Program-made: the position numbers and the translations under genes
Assembly (NCBI GenBank): GCA_045114775.1
Contig: JBGULC010000028.1
Span: forward strand, 1-64,000
DNA from: UBA3792 sp045114775
GTDB lineage: Bacteria > Bacillota > Clostridia > Christensenellales > CAG-138
DNA length: 64,000 nt
Reading direction: 5' to 3'
Notes under the pieces: generated by a model
The model's database searches: none
The model's input: the letters and a program-made list of their open reading frames with translations, nothing else
Told to the model about the DNA's origin: nothing
Part shown: positions 50,629-59,310 of the stretch, piece after piece
Layout of the letters: each line of letters begins with the position of its first letter
How positions within the stretch are numbered: position 1 is the first letter of the stretch

Positions 50629-52521
50629 TTATTTCACTGTGAACGTGCCTGCGGAAGAATTCACACTGCCGAATTCGTTCGATACTACACAACGGTATTG
50701 ACGTCCATTCAAATTGCTTGCGGCTTTAAAGGTGAATGTCGCAGTATTATAACCGCCGGACTTGCAGTTCGACCATGTCGAACCGTTTGTGCTGTACTGC
50801 CACTGATAGGTCAGGCCTTCGCCCCAAGCGACCACCGTGAAAGTTACGTCGTTTCCGACAGCAGCGGAAACATTCTTCGGATTTGTGAGAATTACCGGCT
50901 TTGCATCGGAAACCGTAAGTCTGACGCTCTTGGATGTAACGGTTCCGTTCGCATTCGTGATCACGCAGCGGTACATGCAGCCGTTATTCGTTGCGCTTGC
51001 AACAACCGAAAGATTCGTACGCGTTCTGCCGCTCCACGCCGTCCACGTCGCGCCGTTGTTCTTGCTATACTCCCACTGATAGGTCAGATCGGAGCCGCCC
51101 GCCGCTACTTTGAACACCGCACTCTCGCCCAATGCGACCGTTGCATTCTTCGGCTGCGTCAGGATCGTCGGCTTCAGATCGGAAACCGTCAGCCTAGCAT
51201 TCTTTGTGGTGACGCTGCCGTATTCATTCGAAACGACACAGCGATACATGCAACCATTGTTCGTCTCGCTCGCCTTTAAAGTGAGCGTCGCCTTGGTCTT
51301 GCCGCTCCAGGTGACCCAGGAGGTACCGTTGGTCTTACTGTACTCCCACTGATAGGTGATGGTTCCTTCACCGTCCGCAACGACCTTGAAGGTCACGCTC
51401 GTGCCCACCGTAACGGTCACGCTCTTCGGATGGGTCAGGATCGACGGTCTGTTGTCGATCTGCGTCAGGCTGGCATTTTTCGAAGTGACTGAGCCGTAGT
51501 CATTGGAAACAACACAGCGATACAGGCAGCCGTTATTTGTCGTGCTTGCCGCTACTGTGGCCTGTGCCTTCGTCTTTCCGCTCCAGTTGTACCACGTTGC
51601 ACCATTGTTTTTGCTGTACTGCCACTGATACTTCAGACCGACACCAGCCGCAACGACTTTGAAGGTCACACTGTCGCCCAATGCAACTTCCACGCTGACC
51701 GGATGCACCAGAATGTTCGGCTTAACGCCGTCCACTGTCAGCCTTGCATTCTTTGTGGTAACGCTGCCGCAGGAGTTGCTCACGACGCAACGGTACAGGC
51801 AGCCGTTGTTCGATTCGCTCGCCTTGACCGATAAGGTATCCTTGGTCTTACCGCTCCAGGTGACCCAGGAAGCGCCGTTGTCCTTGCTGTATTCCCACTG
51901 ATACTGCAATCCGCCGCCGGTTGCAACGACCTTGAACTTGACGTTCGTGCCGACCTGTATGGTCTCGTTCGAAGGCTGCTCAACGATTACCGGCATTGTC
52001 TCCAGCTCCGACAGGATAAACGGTGCAAAGCTCTGCGCAACGGAATGATGCGTCACGACATATACATCGTCCACAAACGTTTCGGCATCAGCGCCTTCGG
52101 AAAGTGCGAAAGCAATTTCCGTCCCTGCTTCCATATCATTTGCCAGTTCAAAATACAGTGTGGCGACTTTGATCGTTTCCGAAACCGCAACGCCTTCCGA
52201 CGCAAACGAAAAACGGAGAATTCCGGGCACTGTATCATTTAACATCGAGCCGTTGAAAGCCTCGCCTGCGTCCATACGTACAAATGTCAGCTGCGCAGCT
52301 TCATACGTCAGATCGAAGGTCAGCGCAAGAAGCGTATCTTCGACCGTACCGTTCAGATTGACGTCAACCGCAAGAAGGTTCTTATTATCCTCCGTGATCA
52401 GGTGCTCGCCCACATCGCCGCCAGCAATCAAAAGTGTGAAATCTTCGCCGTCTGCAAATGCAGCCGAGACAGGCGCAACCACCATTAACAGCGAAAGGAG
52501 CATTGCCAACAGTTTCTTCAT
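50629..52521 (-). CDS. Secreted cohesin-like/Ig-repeat protein
   Basis: The 630-residue protein has a signal peptide ('KKLLAMLLSLLMVVAPVSAA'), an N-terminal domain of about 150 residues that looks cohesin-like ('LLAVDVNLNGTVEDTLLAL', 'TFDLTYEAAQLTFVR', 'GILRFSFASEGVAV'), then six Ig-like repeats. The first five are of one type ('YQWEYSKNNG', 'WSGKT', 'NNGCLYRC'); the last is of the other type ('CKSGGYNTATFTF', 'NGRQYRC'). No sortase motif or membrane anchor is seen at the C-terminus. An AGGAGG site precedes the ATG. It follows its paralogue at 52718-54514. Binding to partners at the cell surface is an inference. Confidence 0.86.
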   Translation of the reverse strand: MKKLLAMLLSLLMVVAPVSAAFADGEDFTLLIAGGDVGEHLITEDNKNLLAVDVNLNGTVEDTLLALTFDLTYEAAQLTFVRMDAGEAFNGSMLNDTVPGILRFSFASEGVAVSETIKVATLYFELANDMEAGTEIAFALSEGADAETFVDDVYVVTHHSVAQSFAPFILSELETMPVIVEQPSNETIQVGTNVKFKVVATGGGLQYQWEYSKDNGASWVTWSGKTKDTLSVKASESNNGCLYRCVVSNSCGSVTTKNARLTVDGVKPNILVHPVSVEVALGDSVTFKVVAAGVGLKYQWQYSKNNGATWYNWSGKTKAQATVAASTTNNGCLYRCVVSNDYGSVTSKNASLTQIDNRPSILTHPKSVTVTVGTSVTFKVVADGEGTITYQWEYSKTNGTSWVTWSGKTKATLTLKASETNNGCMYRCVVSNEYGSVTTKNARLTVSDLKPTILTQPKNATVALGESAVFKVAAGGSDLTYQWEYSKNNGATWTAWSGRTRTNLSVVASATNNGCMYRCVITNANGTVTSKSVRLTVSDAKPVILTNPKNVSAAVGNDVTFTVVAWGEGLTYQWQYSTNGSTWSNCKSGGYNTATFTFKAASNLNGRQYRCVVSNEFGSVNSSAGTFTVK

Positions 52522-52664
52522 TGATTCTATCCTCCTGCTAAAATGTCCGGATCGTACAGACAAGTCATCGAATTATCGATCAAACGGTTACGCTGTAACG
52601 ATTCCTTCTCTATAACGATCACCGTGCGCATATCTGTTCACAGTATCGTCATAATTTCTGATAT

Positions 52665-52693
52665 ATCATATCATACTCTTTCTGTTTTTGCAA
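52665..52693 (-). promoter_or_regulatory. Promoter of the 630-residue Ig-repeat gene
   Basis: TTGCAA (52688-52693) and TATGAT (52665-52670) on the minus strand, 17 bp apart; the leader would be about 135 nt. Confidence 0.6.
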
Positions 52694-52717
52694 GCATTCT
52701 GTAAAAAAAGATACGGT

Positions 52718-54514
52718 TTATTCTCTACTCCGGAATGGAATCCTTATGCCTGTTTTTTCAATTCTCCAAGATGCCATATCACCTTTCATACCGATCCCGA
52801 TGCTGCGAAAAAAACTTTCGGGCAGGTCCTTTGAACGCATTATGTTAAGCAGCGCGGCATCGGACGTTGCACTTCCCGCTTCATTTTCCACTATGCAGCG
52901 ATACTGCCTTCCGTTGAAATTGCCTGCCGCCGTAAAGGCAAATGCCGTTTTGTCATATCCTGCCGACTTACAGTAAACCCATGTTTTACCGTTGTCGCTG
53001 CTGTACTGCCATCGGTACTGCAGCTCTGTGCCTACAGCCAATATCCGAAACTCTGCCGTGTCCCCAACGGAAACAGTCACATTCTCCGGCTGTTCCGCGA
53101 TCATGGGTGCAGCGCCGGAAACCGTCAACCTGGCAGCAGCCGACACCACCGAGCCGTAACTGTTTGTGATTCTGCAGCGATATAGGCAGCCGTTGTTTGT
53201 ACTGCTTCCCTTGACAGTAATACTTGTATTCGTCTTCCCCGACCACTTGACCCACGAGTCGCCGTTATTTCTGCTGTACTCCCATTGGTACTGCAAACCG
53301 GTTCCTCCGGCGACCGCAGTGAATGTCGCACACTTGCCCATATCTGCAGCCGCATCGGTCGGACTGCAAAGAAGCATAGGCTTCGCATTCGAAGCCGTCA
53401 GCCTCGCAGGCTCGCTCACGACGCTCCCGTATGCATTGGAAACCGTGCAGCGGTACAGACATCCGTTATTCGTATTGCTTGCCGTGACCGAAACGGACGC
53501 CTTTTCCCTGCCGTTCCAAACGGTCCAGCTCTCACCGTTGTTTTTGCTGTACTCCCACTGGTAATGCAATCCGGCGCCGCCCGCCGCAATCTTGAATGTG
53601 ACTTCCTTTCCGAGCGCTGCAGAAACGTTTTTGGGCTGCATCAGCATTGTCGGCTTGCTGTTGGTCGTCGTCAGCCTCGCCGCTTTCGACACTTGCTTAC
53701 CGATCGCAAACGTCACGATGCAGCGATACATACAGCCGTTGTTCGTTTCACTTGCCTTAACCGTAAGACTGTCATTCGTTTTCCCGCTCCACTTGACCCA
53801 GGAAGTTCCGTTATTCTTGCTGTACTCCCACTGATAACCCGCTGCGCCGACCGCGACGACCCGAAAAGTCGCCGTCTTCCCCAAGGCTGCACGAGCTGCG
53901 GTCGGATGCTCAGTGATCCGCGGCATGGCGTCGTCTATCACGTAAGCCGAAATATCCGTAGAAACCGATCGGCGCGTATAGGTTCCGTACCCGGTCTGAT
54001 CGCTGCGTTTGACAGATTCCGCTTCAATATCGCCGTCGATCGAAACAGTCAGCTCCGTTCCGGTTGCAGCTTCCCGATCTATGCGAAAATAAAAGGAAAT
54101 CAAAGGCATACCGTCTTTGATGCGGCAGCCGTAATCGGTTGCAAAGAATACTCCGATTCTTCCGTTCCCGGAATTGTTTGCGTTGATCAGCAGCGTTCGT
54201 GTCCCGACATTTTGTCCGGATGCGTTCACTGCATATAGAGAACTCCCGCCGAGCGACTGCGAATCGGTCACGTATTCGAGCTGTTCCGGGTCAAACCCGA
54301 GTTCAAATGAAAGCGCTGTCAAAAGCTTACTGTCACTTACACCGTTCAAATACAGATCGACCTTCAGCGCTATTGCGTCGTCGATCTCCGCAAGGAATGC
54401 GCTTGCATTCCCGCCGGGAACCTTCAGTGTGAAGTCAGCTCCGGATGCCTCCGCTGCCGGAAGCAGTGAGAAAAGAAGAATCCAGATCAGGATCGCTGCA
54501 AGCGTTTTTTTCAT
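52718..54514 (-). CDS. Secreted cohesin-like/Ig-repeat protein, paralogue
   Basis: The 598-residue protein has a signal peptide ('KKTLAAILIWILLFSLLPAA'), a cohesin-like domain ('IALKVDLYLNGVSDSKLLTA', 'LSFELGFDPEQLEYV', 'PLISFYFRIDREA'), then Ig repeats mostly of the 'NNGCLYRC' type and a last one of the 'CKSAGYDKTAFAF...NGRQYRC' type. After the repeats is a tail of about 35 residues ('SFFRSIGIGMKGDMASWRIE') that the paralogue lacks. The AAGGAG site gives the start at 54514. No cell-wall sorting signal is visible. Confidence 0.86.
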   Translation of the reverse strand: MKKTLAAILIWILLFSLLPAAEASGADFTLKVPGGNASAFLAEIDDAIALKVDLYLNGVSDSKLLTALSFELGFDPEQLEYVTDSQSLGGSSLYAVNASGQNVGTRTLLINANNSGNGRIGVFFATDYGCRIKDGMPLISFYFRIDREAATGTELTVSIDGDIEAESVKRSDQTGYGTYTRRSVSTDISAYVIDDAMPRITEHPTAARAALGKTATFRVVAVGAAGYQWEYSKNNGTSWVKWSGKTNDSLTVKASETNNGCMYRCIVTFAIGKQVSKAARLTTTNSKPTMLMQPKNVSAALGKEVTFKIAAGGAGLHYQWEYSKNNGESWTVWNGREKASVSVTASNTNNGCLYRCTVSNAYGSVVSEPARLTASNAKPMLLCSPTDAAADMGKCATFTAVAGGTGLQYQWEYSRNNGDSWVKWSGKTNTSITVKGSSTNNGCLYRCRITNSYGSVVSAAARLTVSGAAPMIAEQPENVTVSVGDTAEFRILAVGTELQYRWQYSSDNGKTWVYCKSAGYDKTAFAFTAAGNFNGRQYRCIVENEAGSATSDAALLNIMRSKDLPESFFRSIGIGMKGDMASWRIEKTGIRIPFRSRE

Positions 54515-54577
54515 CAAGGTCAACTCCTTTTCCCCGGCAAACAGCGTCCGCCGACTGTACATAATTTCATATATTGC

Positions 54578-54606
54578 ATTATATCATAGGATCCAATCGG
54601 ATACAA
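54578..54606 (-). promoter_or_regulatory. Possible promoter of the 598-residue Ig-repeat gene
   Basis: TATAAT (54578-54583) on the minus strand with TTGTAT (54601-54606) 17 bp upstream. The -10 is perfect and the -35 is weak. Confidence 0.5.
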
Positions 54607-54654
54607 GGAATTTCTTGCACGCGGGGCAAAAGAACGTCTGTGCCAGGTACAAGA

Positions 54655-54684
54655 GAAAAAACGCCCTTTTCATCAGGCGTTTTC
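54655..54684 (-). terminator. Terminator after the 54711 foldase gene
   Basis: AACGCC and GGGCGT form a stem (54661-54682) and six T residues follow on the minus strand. Confidence 0.75.
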
Positions 54685-54710
54685 TGCTTTGATATGGTTT
54701 ATTGCGAGCT

Positions 54711-55925
54711 TTACCCAAGTCTGCCCTTATATTCGTAAAGTACGTCCTCATACCTTACATCGTCCAGCCATTTACTCCACAGCATACCGCGATAGGTCGC
54801 GATTGCTTTCTCACGGACGCCGGAATACCAGTCTATATCGATGATGCCGGATTCGCCATTTACGCACATATCGCCGTTTGCGCGACGAAACAAATATGCT
54901 GTGACCGTCGTATTGCCGTCGTCGTCGGTCACCGCCTGCCCGACAAAGGAATCGATCTCACCGACCTGAAGCGCAGTCGCTTTCGTGTAAACCATCTGTG
55001 GAGTGAACAGTTCCGAATGATCCGTTTCACCGATTGCATACGGTGTTTTCAGCGTGCCGCGAAACGGATCCGCATTCTCCTCCGAGTTCATGAGCTCGTC
55101 GAAATCGACTTTGCCTTCTTTGACCTTAAGAACGATTTCCTCTGCCTCCTCCGTCGATGCGGTGACGATCTCGATATAATCGATAAAAATGAACCCCTCC
55201 GGCACGTAAAGCATCGGCGAATACGTCCCGGTTTGGAATCCTTTCAGATAATACCAGAACATGCCCGGCGTATAAACGGAAGTCTTCGTGCCGTCGTCAG
55301 ATTCGGTGTACATCGACTGCTCGACGCTCTCACGATAGTACCGCTGCAGCGTTTCCTCATCGGGCGTGACGTTCTCGGCGTAATACTGCTCAAGTTTTGT
55401 TCTGTAAAGCTCCGATTCTTCGCCCATGACGATCAGATCGCGGAGCTCCTCCTTCTGCATACCGAGGTTCTGATAATAGGTCGATACCAACAGGATATAT
55501 GCCTGATCCGTATAATTGCCGGATTCGGTCAGTTGTGCGTGATACTGTTCCTCAACGCCGTCGACATATTCCTGCGCCGACTTCAGGCATGTCGCCTTCT
55601 CTTCCGCGGTCAGTACAATGCCGCGCGCCTGCGCCTCCTTGATGTAAATCTTCTGCAGCAGGACCTGTCTTGCAATGCTCTCCTGCAGCGCACGAAGGGT
55701 TTCTTCGCTCAGCTTGCTGTTTCCGTAATAACTGGCGAACATCTCAAATGTCGCCCGGTATTCCTTCATGGTAATCTGCACACCGTCCGCGCTTGCCGCA
55801 ATGACTTCCGTCTGTTCGTCCGCTTTTGCGGGCGGCTCCGTCGGAATGCAGCCTGCAAAGGCCGATGCAGCCAAAAGGATTGTCATAAGCACGGCGATCC
55901 CCGCCGTATGCCTTTTTTTCATCAT
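54711..55925 (-). CDS. SurA/PrsA-like foldase lipoprotein
   Basis: The 404-residue protein has a lipoprotein-like signal ending in 'SAFAGC', then a SurA_N-type chaperone region ('ITMKEYRATFEMFASYYGNS', 'IKEAQARGIVLTAEEKATC') and a parvulin-like C-terminal part ('GFIFIDYIEIVTASTEEAEE', 'VDFDELMNSEEN', 'ALQVGEIDSFVGQAV'). Such proteins help exported proteins fold. The lipobox is not canonical (Phe at -3). It is clearly a paralogue of the gene at 56164-57429, sharing 'LPEGFIFIDF'-like and 'TPDEETLQ.YYR' segments. A GGGAG site precedes the chosen ATG. Confidence 0.82.
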   Translation of the reverse strand: MMKKRHTAGIAVLMTILLAASAFAGCIPTEPPAKADEQTEVIAASADGVQITMKEYRATFEMFASYYGNSKLSEETLRALQESIARQVLLQKIYIKEAQARGIVLTAEEKATCLKSAQEYVDGVEEQYHAQLTESGNYTDQAYILLVSTYYQNLGMQKEELRDLIVMGEESELYRTKLEQYYAENVTPDEETLQRYYRESVEQSMYTESDDGTKTSVYTPGMFWYYLKGFQTGTYSPMLYVPEGFIFIDYIEIVTASTEEAEEIVLKVKEGKVDFDELMNSEENADPFRGTLKTPYAIGETDHSELFTPQMVYTKATALQVGEIDSFVGQAVTDDDGNTTVTAYLFRRANGDMCVNGESGIIDIDWYSGVREKAIATYRGMLWSKWLDDVRYEDVLYEYKGRLG

Positions 55926-55990
55926 GCTATGATACTCCCTGATTTCATTGCCGTGCCGTCGTCCCTGTTTTGCGGACGACATGCTCTTTT

Positions 55991-56019
55991 GTTTTATCAT
56001 AGCGGCGAGTATTTGTCAA
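55991..56019 (-). promoter_or_regulatory. Promoter of the 54711 foldase gene
   Basis: TTGACA (56014-56019) and TAAAAC (55991-55996) on the minus strand, 17 bp apart; perfect -35, weaker -10. Confidence 0.6.
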
Positions 56020-56035
56020 CAAACCTCTCCGTATG

Positions 56036-56063
56036 AAAAAGCGCCTTTCAAAAAAGGCGCTTT
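56036..56063 (-). terminator. Terminator after the foldase/small-peptide unit
   Basis: GCGCCTT and AAGGCGC (56041-56047, 56054-56060) pair, followed on the minus strand by five T residues. Confidence 0.85.
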
Positions 56064-56074
56064 CATGCCTATGA

Positions 56075-56167
56075 TCAGGTTGCCAGACCGATGACCGCAC
56101 CGACCACGCCGAGCAGCATCAATCCCGCAAGGATCCAACATACGATCCGGATCGTGCGTTGTTTCAT
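56075..56167 (-). CDS. 30-residue single-helix membrane peptide
   Basis: The start codon overlaps the stop of the foldase gene (ATGA) and is preceded by a strong AGGGAGG site at good spacing. The peptide has a basic N-terminus (MKQRTIRIV) and a hydrophobic helix ('CWILAGLMLLGVVGAVIGLA'), and ends two residues later. A terminator follows. It is too short for family assignment. Coupling to a membrane-anchored foldase suggests a small accessory subunit. Confidence 0.65.
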   Translation of the reverse strand: MKQRTIRIVCWILAGLMLLGVVGAVIGLAT

Positions 56168-57429
56168 CCGAGTCCTCCCTTATAGTTGTAGATTGCGTCC
56201 TCATACTTGATGTCAGACAGCCAATCGTTCTGAAGGTCATTGAATTTTTCCGAGACGAACTCAGTCTTGACGGTCTCACGGAAATCAACGAAATAATCCA
56301 TATCGATGATCCGCGCTTCCTTGTCCATAAAGATGCTTTCGCCGTCCGCGCGACGGAAAACGTACACTGTATAACTCTTCGTGCCGTCTTCGGCGGTCTT
56401 TTCATCGACAAAAGCGCCCATTGCGCCGATCTCAAGTTCAGCAGCCTTTGCATAGACCTCGTCCGATTCAAACAATTCCTTGTGATCCTTTTCCGCGATC
56501 GGATAGGGTCCGTTCAGTTTGTTCGCAAAGGGATCCTTGTTGTCCTCGGAGTTCTGAAGCTCTTCGAAATTAAGCTCACTCGAATTGATCTTATCAATGA
56601 CCTCGTTGGCTTCTTCGGCCGTATTCTTCTCAAGCTGGACGAAATCAATGAAAATAAATCCTTCGGGCAGGTATAACATCGGTACATCGGCGTTAGTCCG
56701 GAACTTTTCAAGATACTCCCAGACCTGGCCGTCCGTGTACTTAAGTTCCTTTGTGCCATCCGCTTTCTCGTTGTACATCGCCGCCTCAGCCGCATCACGA
56801 TAATACTTCTGAAGAGTCTCTTCGTCCGGCGTGTTTTTCTCCGTAAAAAGATCGCTGTATTTCTTCGCGTATAACTCCGCTTCCTCGCTCATCTGTATGA
56901 AATCCATATACTGGTTTCGATTCATGCCGAGATTCTTATAATACTCGGCTATCTGCTTGTCAAATTGCGTTTTTGAATACGAACCCTGCTCGACCATCTG
57001 GTTCTTGAGCTGATTTTCCGTGGACTCGACGTACTCTTTTGCAGACTTTTCGCATTCCGCGATTTCATCTTTCGTCAGAGTGATGCCCTGTGCCTTTGCC
57101 TCTTTGATGAAAATCTTCTGCAAAAGACCCTGCTTTGCAGAACTCTCCTGAAGCAACTTCATGGAATCGCCGGTTACCGTGACTCCATAATACTTATAGA
57201 TCTGTGCCTGTGAATCGAACGCCACGCGATACTCGCCCATGGTGACTTTCTCACCATCCGCCGTTGCCGCAGTCGCTTTTCTCTGGAAGCAGTTCATGCC
57301 TGCGCTGTCCTTCTGCAGTGTGACGCTCAGAAAGATCGCTGCTGCGATTACCAGTGCGACGAGAACGCCGATCAGAATGTTGCGGGTCAGTTTCTTCTTG
57401 CCTTGTTGGCTCATTGTCTTTTTGCTCAT
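56164..57429 (-). CDS. Membrane-anchored parvulin-like peptidyl-prolyl isomerase/foldase
   Basis: The 421-residue protein has a basic N-terminus, one membrane helix (about residues 17-37), then a long Lys/Glu-rich SurA_N-like helical region ('KVTMGEYRVAFDSQAQIYKY', 'IKEAKAQGITLTKDEIAECE') and a parvulin-like region ('GFIFIDFVQLEKNTAEEAN', 'LNFEELQNSEDNKDPF', 'ELEIGAMGAFVDEKT'). Catalytic competence of the isomerase part is uncertain. It has a GAGGAG site and a strong promoter. It differs from its paralogue at 54711 in using an uncleaved helix rather than a lipobox. The 30-residue peptide gene is coupled to its 3' end. Confidence 0.84.
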   Translation of the reverse strand: MSKKTMSQQGKKKLTRNILIGVLVALVIAAAIFLSVTLQKDSAGMNCFQRKATAATADGEKVTMGEYRVAFDSQAQIYKYYGVTVTGDSMKLLQESSAKQGLLQKIFIKEAKAQGITLTKDEIAECEKSAKEYVESTENQLKNQMVEQGSYSKTQFDKQIAEYYKNLGMNRNQYMDFIQMSEEAELYAKKYSDLFTEKNTPDEETLQKYYRDAAEAAMYNEKADGTKELKYTDGQVWEYLEKFRTNADVPMLYLPEGFIFIDFVQLEKNTAEEANEVIDKINSSELNFEELQNSEDNKDPFANKLNGPYPIAEKDHKELFESDEVYAKAAELEIGAMGAFVDEKTAEDGTKSYTVYVFRRADGESIFMDKEARIIDMDYFVDFRETVKTEFVSEKFNDLQNDWLSDIKYEDAIYNYKGGLG

Positions 57430-57465
57430 TTGGTTCTCCTCATATTTCCGAATGGAATCTTTTGA

Positions 57466-57494
57466 ATTTTACTCTTTTCCACTACGCTTGTCAA
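57466..57494 (-). promoter_or_regulatory. Promoter of the 56164 foldase gene
   Basis: TTGACA (57489-57494) and TAAAAT (57466-57471) on the minus strand, 17 bp apart. Confidence 0.78.
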
Positions 57495-57498
57495 CCGT

Positions 57499-58362
57499 TT
57501 ATTCAACCTCCCGCGCAGAAAGAAGACGCAAAAATGCCGCCATGCCGCCGGTCTTTCCTTTATCACGCCGATGCGAGTACAGCCGCTCGTCCTCAAACGT
57601 GCAAACGCCCATCAGGTGGATGTGCTCCGGAACGACGCCGCATTCCAGAAACTGCGCTGTCGCGACCTGCCAGAGATCGACCGTCGCACGGCCTCTTTGG
57701 TTCACGCCGCGAAGATCGCACTGCGGGAACGCGGTCTCGAAGCTCTCCGCAACATCGTCGCCGACCTCAAAGCATTTCGGACAGATCGAAGGCCCGACGC
57801 CGCAGACGATATCCTTTGGGTCGGAGCCGATCGCCGTCTGCATCGTTCTGATGACCTCGGTGCCGATGCGGTCCAGCGCGCCGCGCCAGCCCGCGTGGCA
57901 GAGCCCGATCCCGTGTTTCACCGGATCGTAGAAATAGAACGCCATGCAGTCGGCATGTCCGGTGATCAGCGTGACCTCCGGGTCGTCGGTCACAAGCCCG
58001 TCGCAGAACGGGAGCGGCTCGCGGTCATAGCCCCTTCTGCAGTCGAAACGGTTCACGCAGAGCACCGTCGTGCCGTGCTCATAGGTGTCCATGACCATGC
58101 TGTCCAGCGGGATATTCGCCGCGTCACAGAAGATGCGGTAGTTTTCCATCACGTTCTCACGCTGCTCCGGCCGCGTGAAGCTCAGGTTCAGCGAGGAAAA
58201 GCAACCCTCGGAGACGCCGCCGGTCCGCGCCGAAAAGCCGTGGTCGATCCCCGGGTACGCCGAAAACGCCGGGATCGTATAGATACCGACGTTGTTTACT
58301 TCCCGATAGGCATGCGCGGGAACGATCGACCGAAAGATGCGGGTGAATTCTTCGCGCGTCAT
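57499..58362 (-). CDS. pgeF: Peptidoglycan editing factor PgeF (YlmD/YfiH family)
   Basis: The 287-residue protein is a multicopper-polyphenol-oxidase/laccase-domain protein: 'GIDHGFSARTGGVSEG', 'LCVNRFDCRRG', 'LITGHADCMAFYFYDP', 'IGLCHAGWRGALDRIG' and 'CGVGPSICPKCFEVGD'. The His/Cys metal ligands are present. Members correct misincorporated amino acids in peptidoglycan precursors or act as purine nucleosidases. It overlaps nrdR by 4 bp. The ylmC/nrdR/ylmD neighbourhood is usual in Clostridia. Confidence 0.92.
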   Translation of the reverse strand: MTREEFTRIFRSIVPAHAYREVNNVGIYTIPAFSAYPGIDHGFSARTGGVSEGCFSSLNLSFTRPEQRENVMENYRIFCDAANIPLDSMVMDTYEHGTTVLCVNRFDCRRGYDREPLPFCDGLVTDDPEVTLITGHADCMAFYFYDPVKHGIGLCHAGWRGALDRIGTEVIRTMQTAIGSDPKDIVCGVGPSICPKCFEVGDDVAESFETAFPQCDLRGVNQRGRATVDLWQVATAQFLECGVVPEHIHLMGVCTFEDERLYSHRRDKGKTGGMAAFLRLLSAREVE

Positions 58363-58814
58363 TTTTCGTTCAGAAGCCGCTGCAGTTCCTGCAGGAAGGT
58401 CTGCGAATCCTTGAACTCGCGGTAGACCGACGCAAAGCGCACATATGCGACCTCGTCCACGTCGCGGAGCTTCTTCATGACCAGCTCGCCGATCGCTTCC
58501 GTCGAGACCTCGGAATCCAAAGAGTTATTGATCTCGCGGCAGATCTCGTCGACCAGACGGTTCTGCACGTCCGCGGGGATCGGGCGCTTTTCACACGCCT
58601 TGCGGATGCCGACCGCGACCTTCTCGCGCTCGAACGGCTCGCGCCGCCCGTCGCGCTTGACGACCATGACCGGATTCTCCTCGATGCGCTCCCAGGTCGT
58701 GAACCTGCGGCCGCAGCCGATGCACTCCCTTCGCCGACGGATCGCGCTGTAATCTTCATTCGGACGCGAGTCGATGACCTTGCTGTCCGTCCCTCCGCAA
58801 TACCGGCACTTCAT
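58359..58814 (-). CDS. nrdR: Transcriptional repressor NrdR
   Basis: NrdR senses ATP/dATP and represses ribonucleotide reductase genes by binding NrdR boxes. The 151-residue protein has the N-terminal zinc ribbon ('MKCRYCGGTDSKVIDSRPNE', 'RRRECIGCGRRFTTWER') and the ATP-cone domain ('VVKRDGRREPFEREKVAVGI', 'VAYVRFASVYREFKD'). Length and motifs are standard. An AGGAGGG site precedes the ATG. A TATACT lies upstream near 58857, but its -35 is poor. Confidence 0.96.
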   Translation of the reverse strand: MKCRYCGGTDSKVIDSRPNEDYSAIRRRRECIGCGRRFTTWERIEENPVMVVKRDGRREPFEREKVAVGIRKACEKRPIPADVQNRLVDEICREINNSLDSEVSTEAIGELVMKKLRDVDEVAYVRFASVYREFKDSQTFLQELQRLLNEK

Positions 58815-58919
58815 AGGGCTGCCCTCCTTGTATTGATGCGATACTTATTTAGGATAGTATAGCACAGTACAAAAGAAACCCGAACCCGTCCGGACGCGAA
58901 TTTACGGATTGTTCAGAAA

Positions 58920-59150
58920 TTACGGCAGCTCGACCAGGATCACGTCCTCGCCGAGCTTTTTGATCTTATTGAACGGGATCGCCATGCCCTCGCGGCCCTT
59001 CAAAAGCCCGAACATGCGCGAGCCGCCCGGCACGATGATCGCCCGCACCTCCCCCGCGCACGGATCAAACTCGAGATCGCTGACGTTCCCGTAGCGCTCC
59101 CCCGTACAGATATTGATGACCTCCCTGCTCTTCAGTTCCGAAAACAGCAT
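58920..59150 (-). CDS. ylmC: YlmC/YmxH-type PRC-barrel sporulation protein
   Basis: The 76-residue protein is a single PRC-barrel: 'MLFSELKSREVINICTGERY', 'GNVSDLEFDPCAGEVRAIIV', 'GREGMAIPFNKIKKLGEDVI'. The YlmC/YmxH family is found in endospore formers, often next to nrdR or sporulation sigma-factor genes. The start at 59150 has GGAG at good spacing and fits the family; a longer opening to 59201 is not favoured. It is divergent from cotJA. Confidence 0.88.
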   Translation of the reverse strand: MLFSELKSREVINICTGERYGNVSDLEFDPCAGEVRAIIVPGGSRMFGLLKGREGMAIPFNKIKKLGEDVILVELP

Positions 59151-59249
59151 ACGCGCTCCGCTCCTCTCTTTTCTGACTTGAAGTTCCGTCGTCGTTTCCA
59201 TGGCAGACCTCCGTTTCCGTTACAGGATATGCGCGCTCCGTCCCGAAAA

Positions 59250-59281
59250 GAATCACATTTTTCCGACAGTTTTCATACGGT
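59250..59281 (+). promoter_or_regulatory. Candidate sigma-E promoter of cotJABC
   Basis: CATACGGT (59274-59281) resembles the sigma-E -10 (CATACAnT), with AGAATCACA about 15 bp upstream as a possible -35. Transcription would start near 59288, just before the AAGGAGG site of cotJA. Bacillus cotJ is sigma-E dependent. Confidence 0.5.
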
Positions 59282-59310
59282 GACAGTAAAGAACCAAGGA
59301 GGAATCTACG

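Noticed and set aside
52665..54100. Regular DNA repeats resembling a CRISPR array
   Set aside because: The repeats are about 255 bp apart, vary in sequence and stay in frame, coding for Ig modules; there are no short identical repeats with unique spacers and no cas genes.
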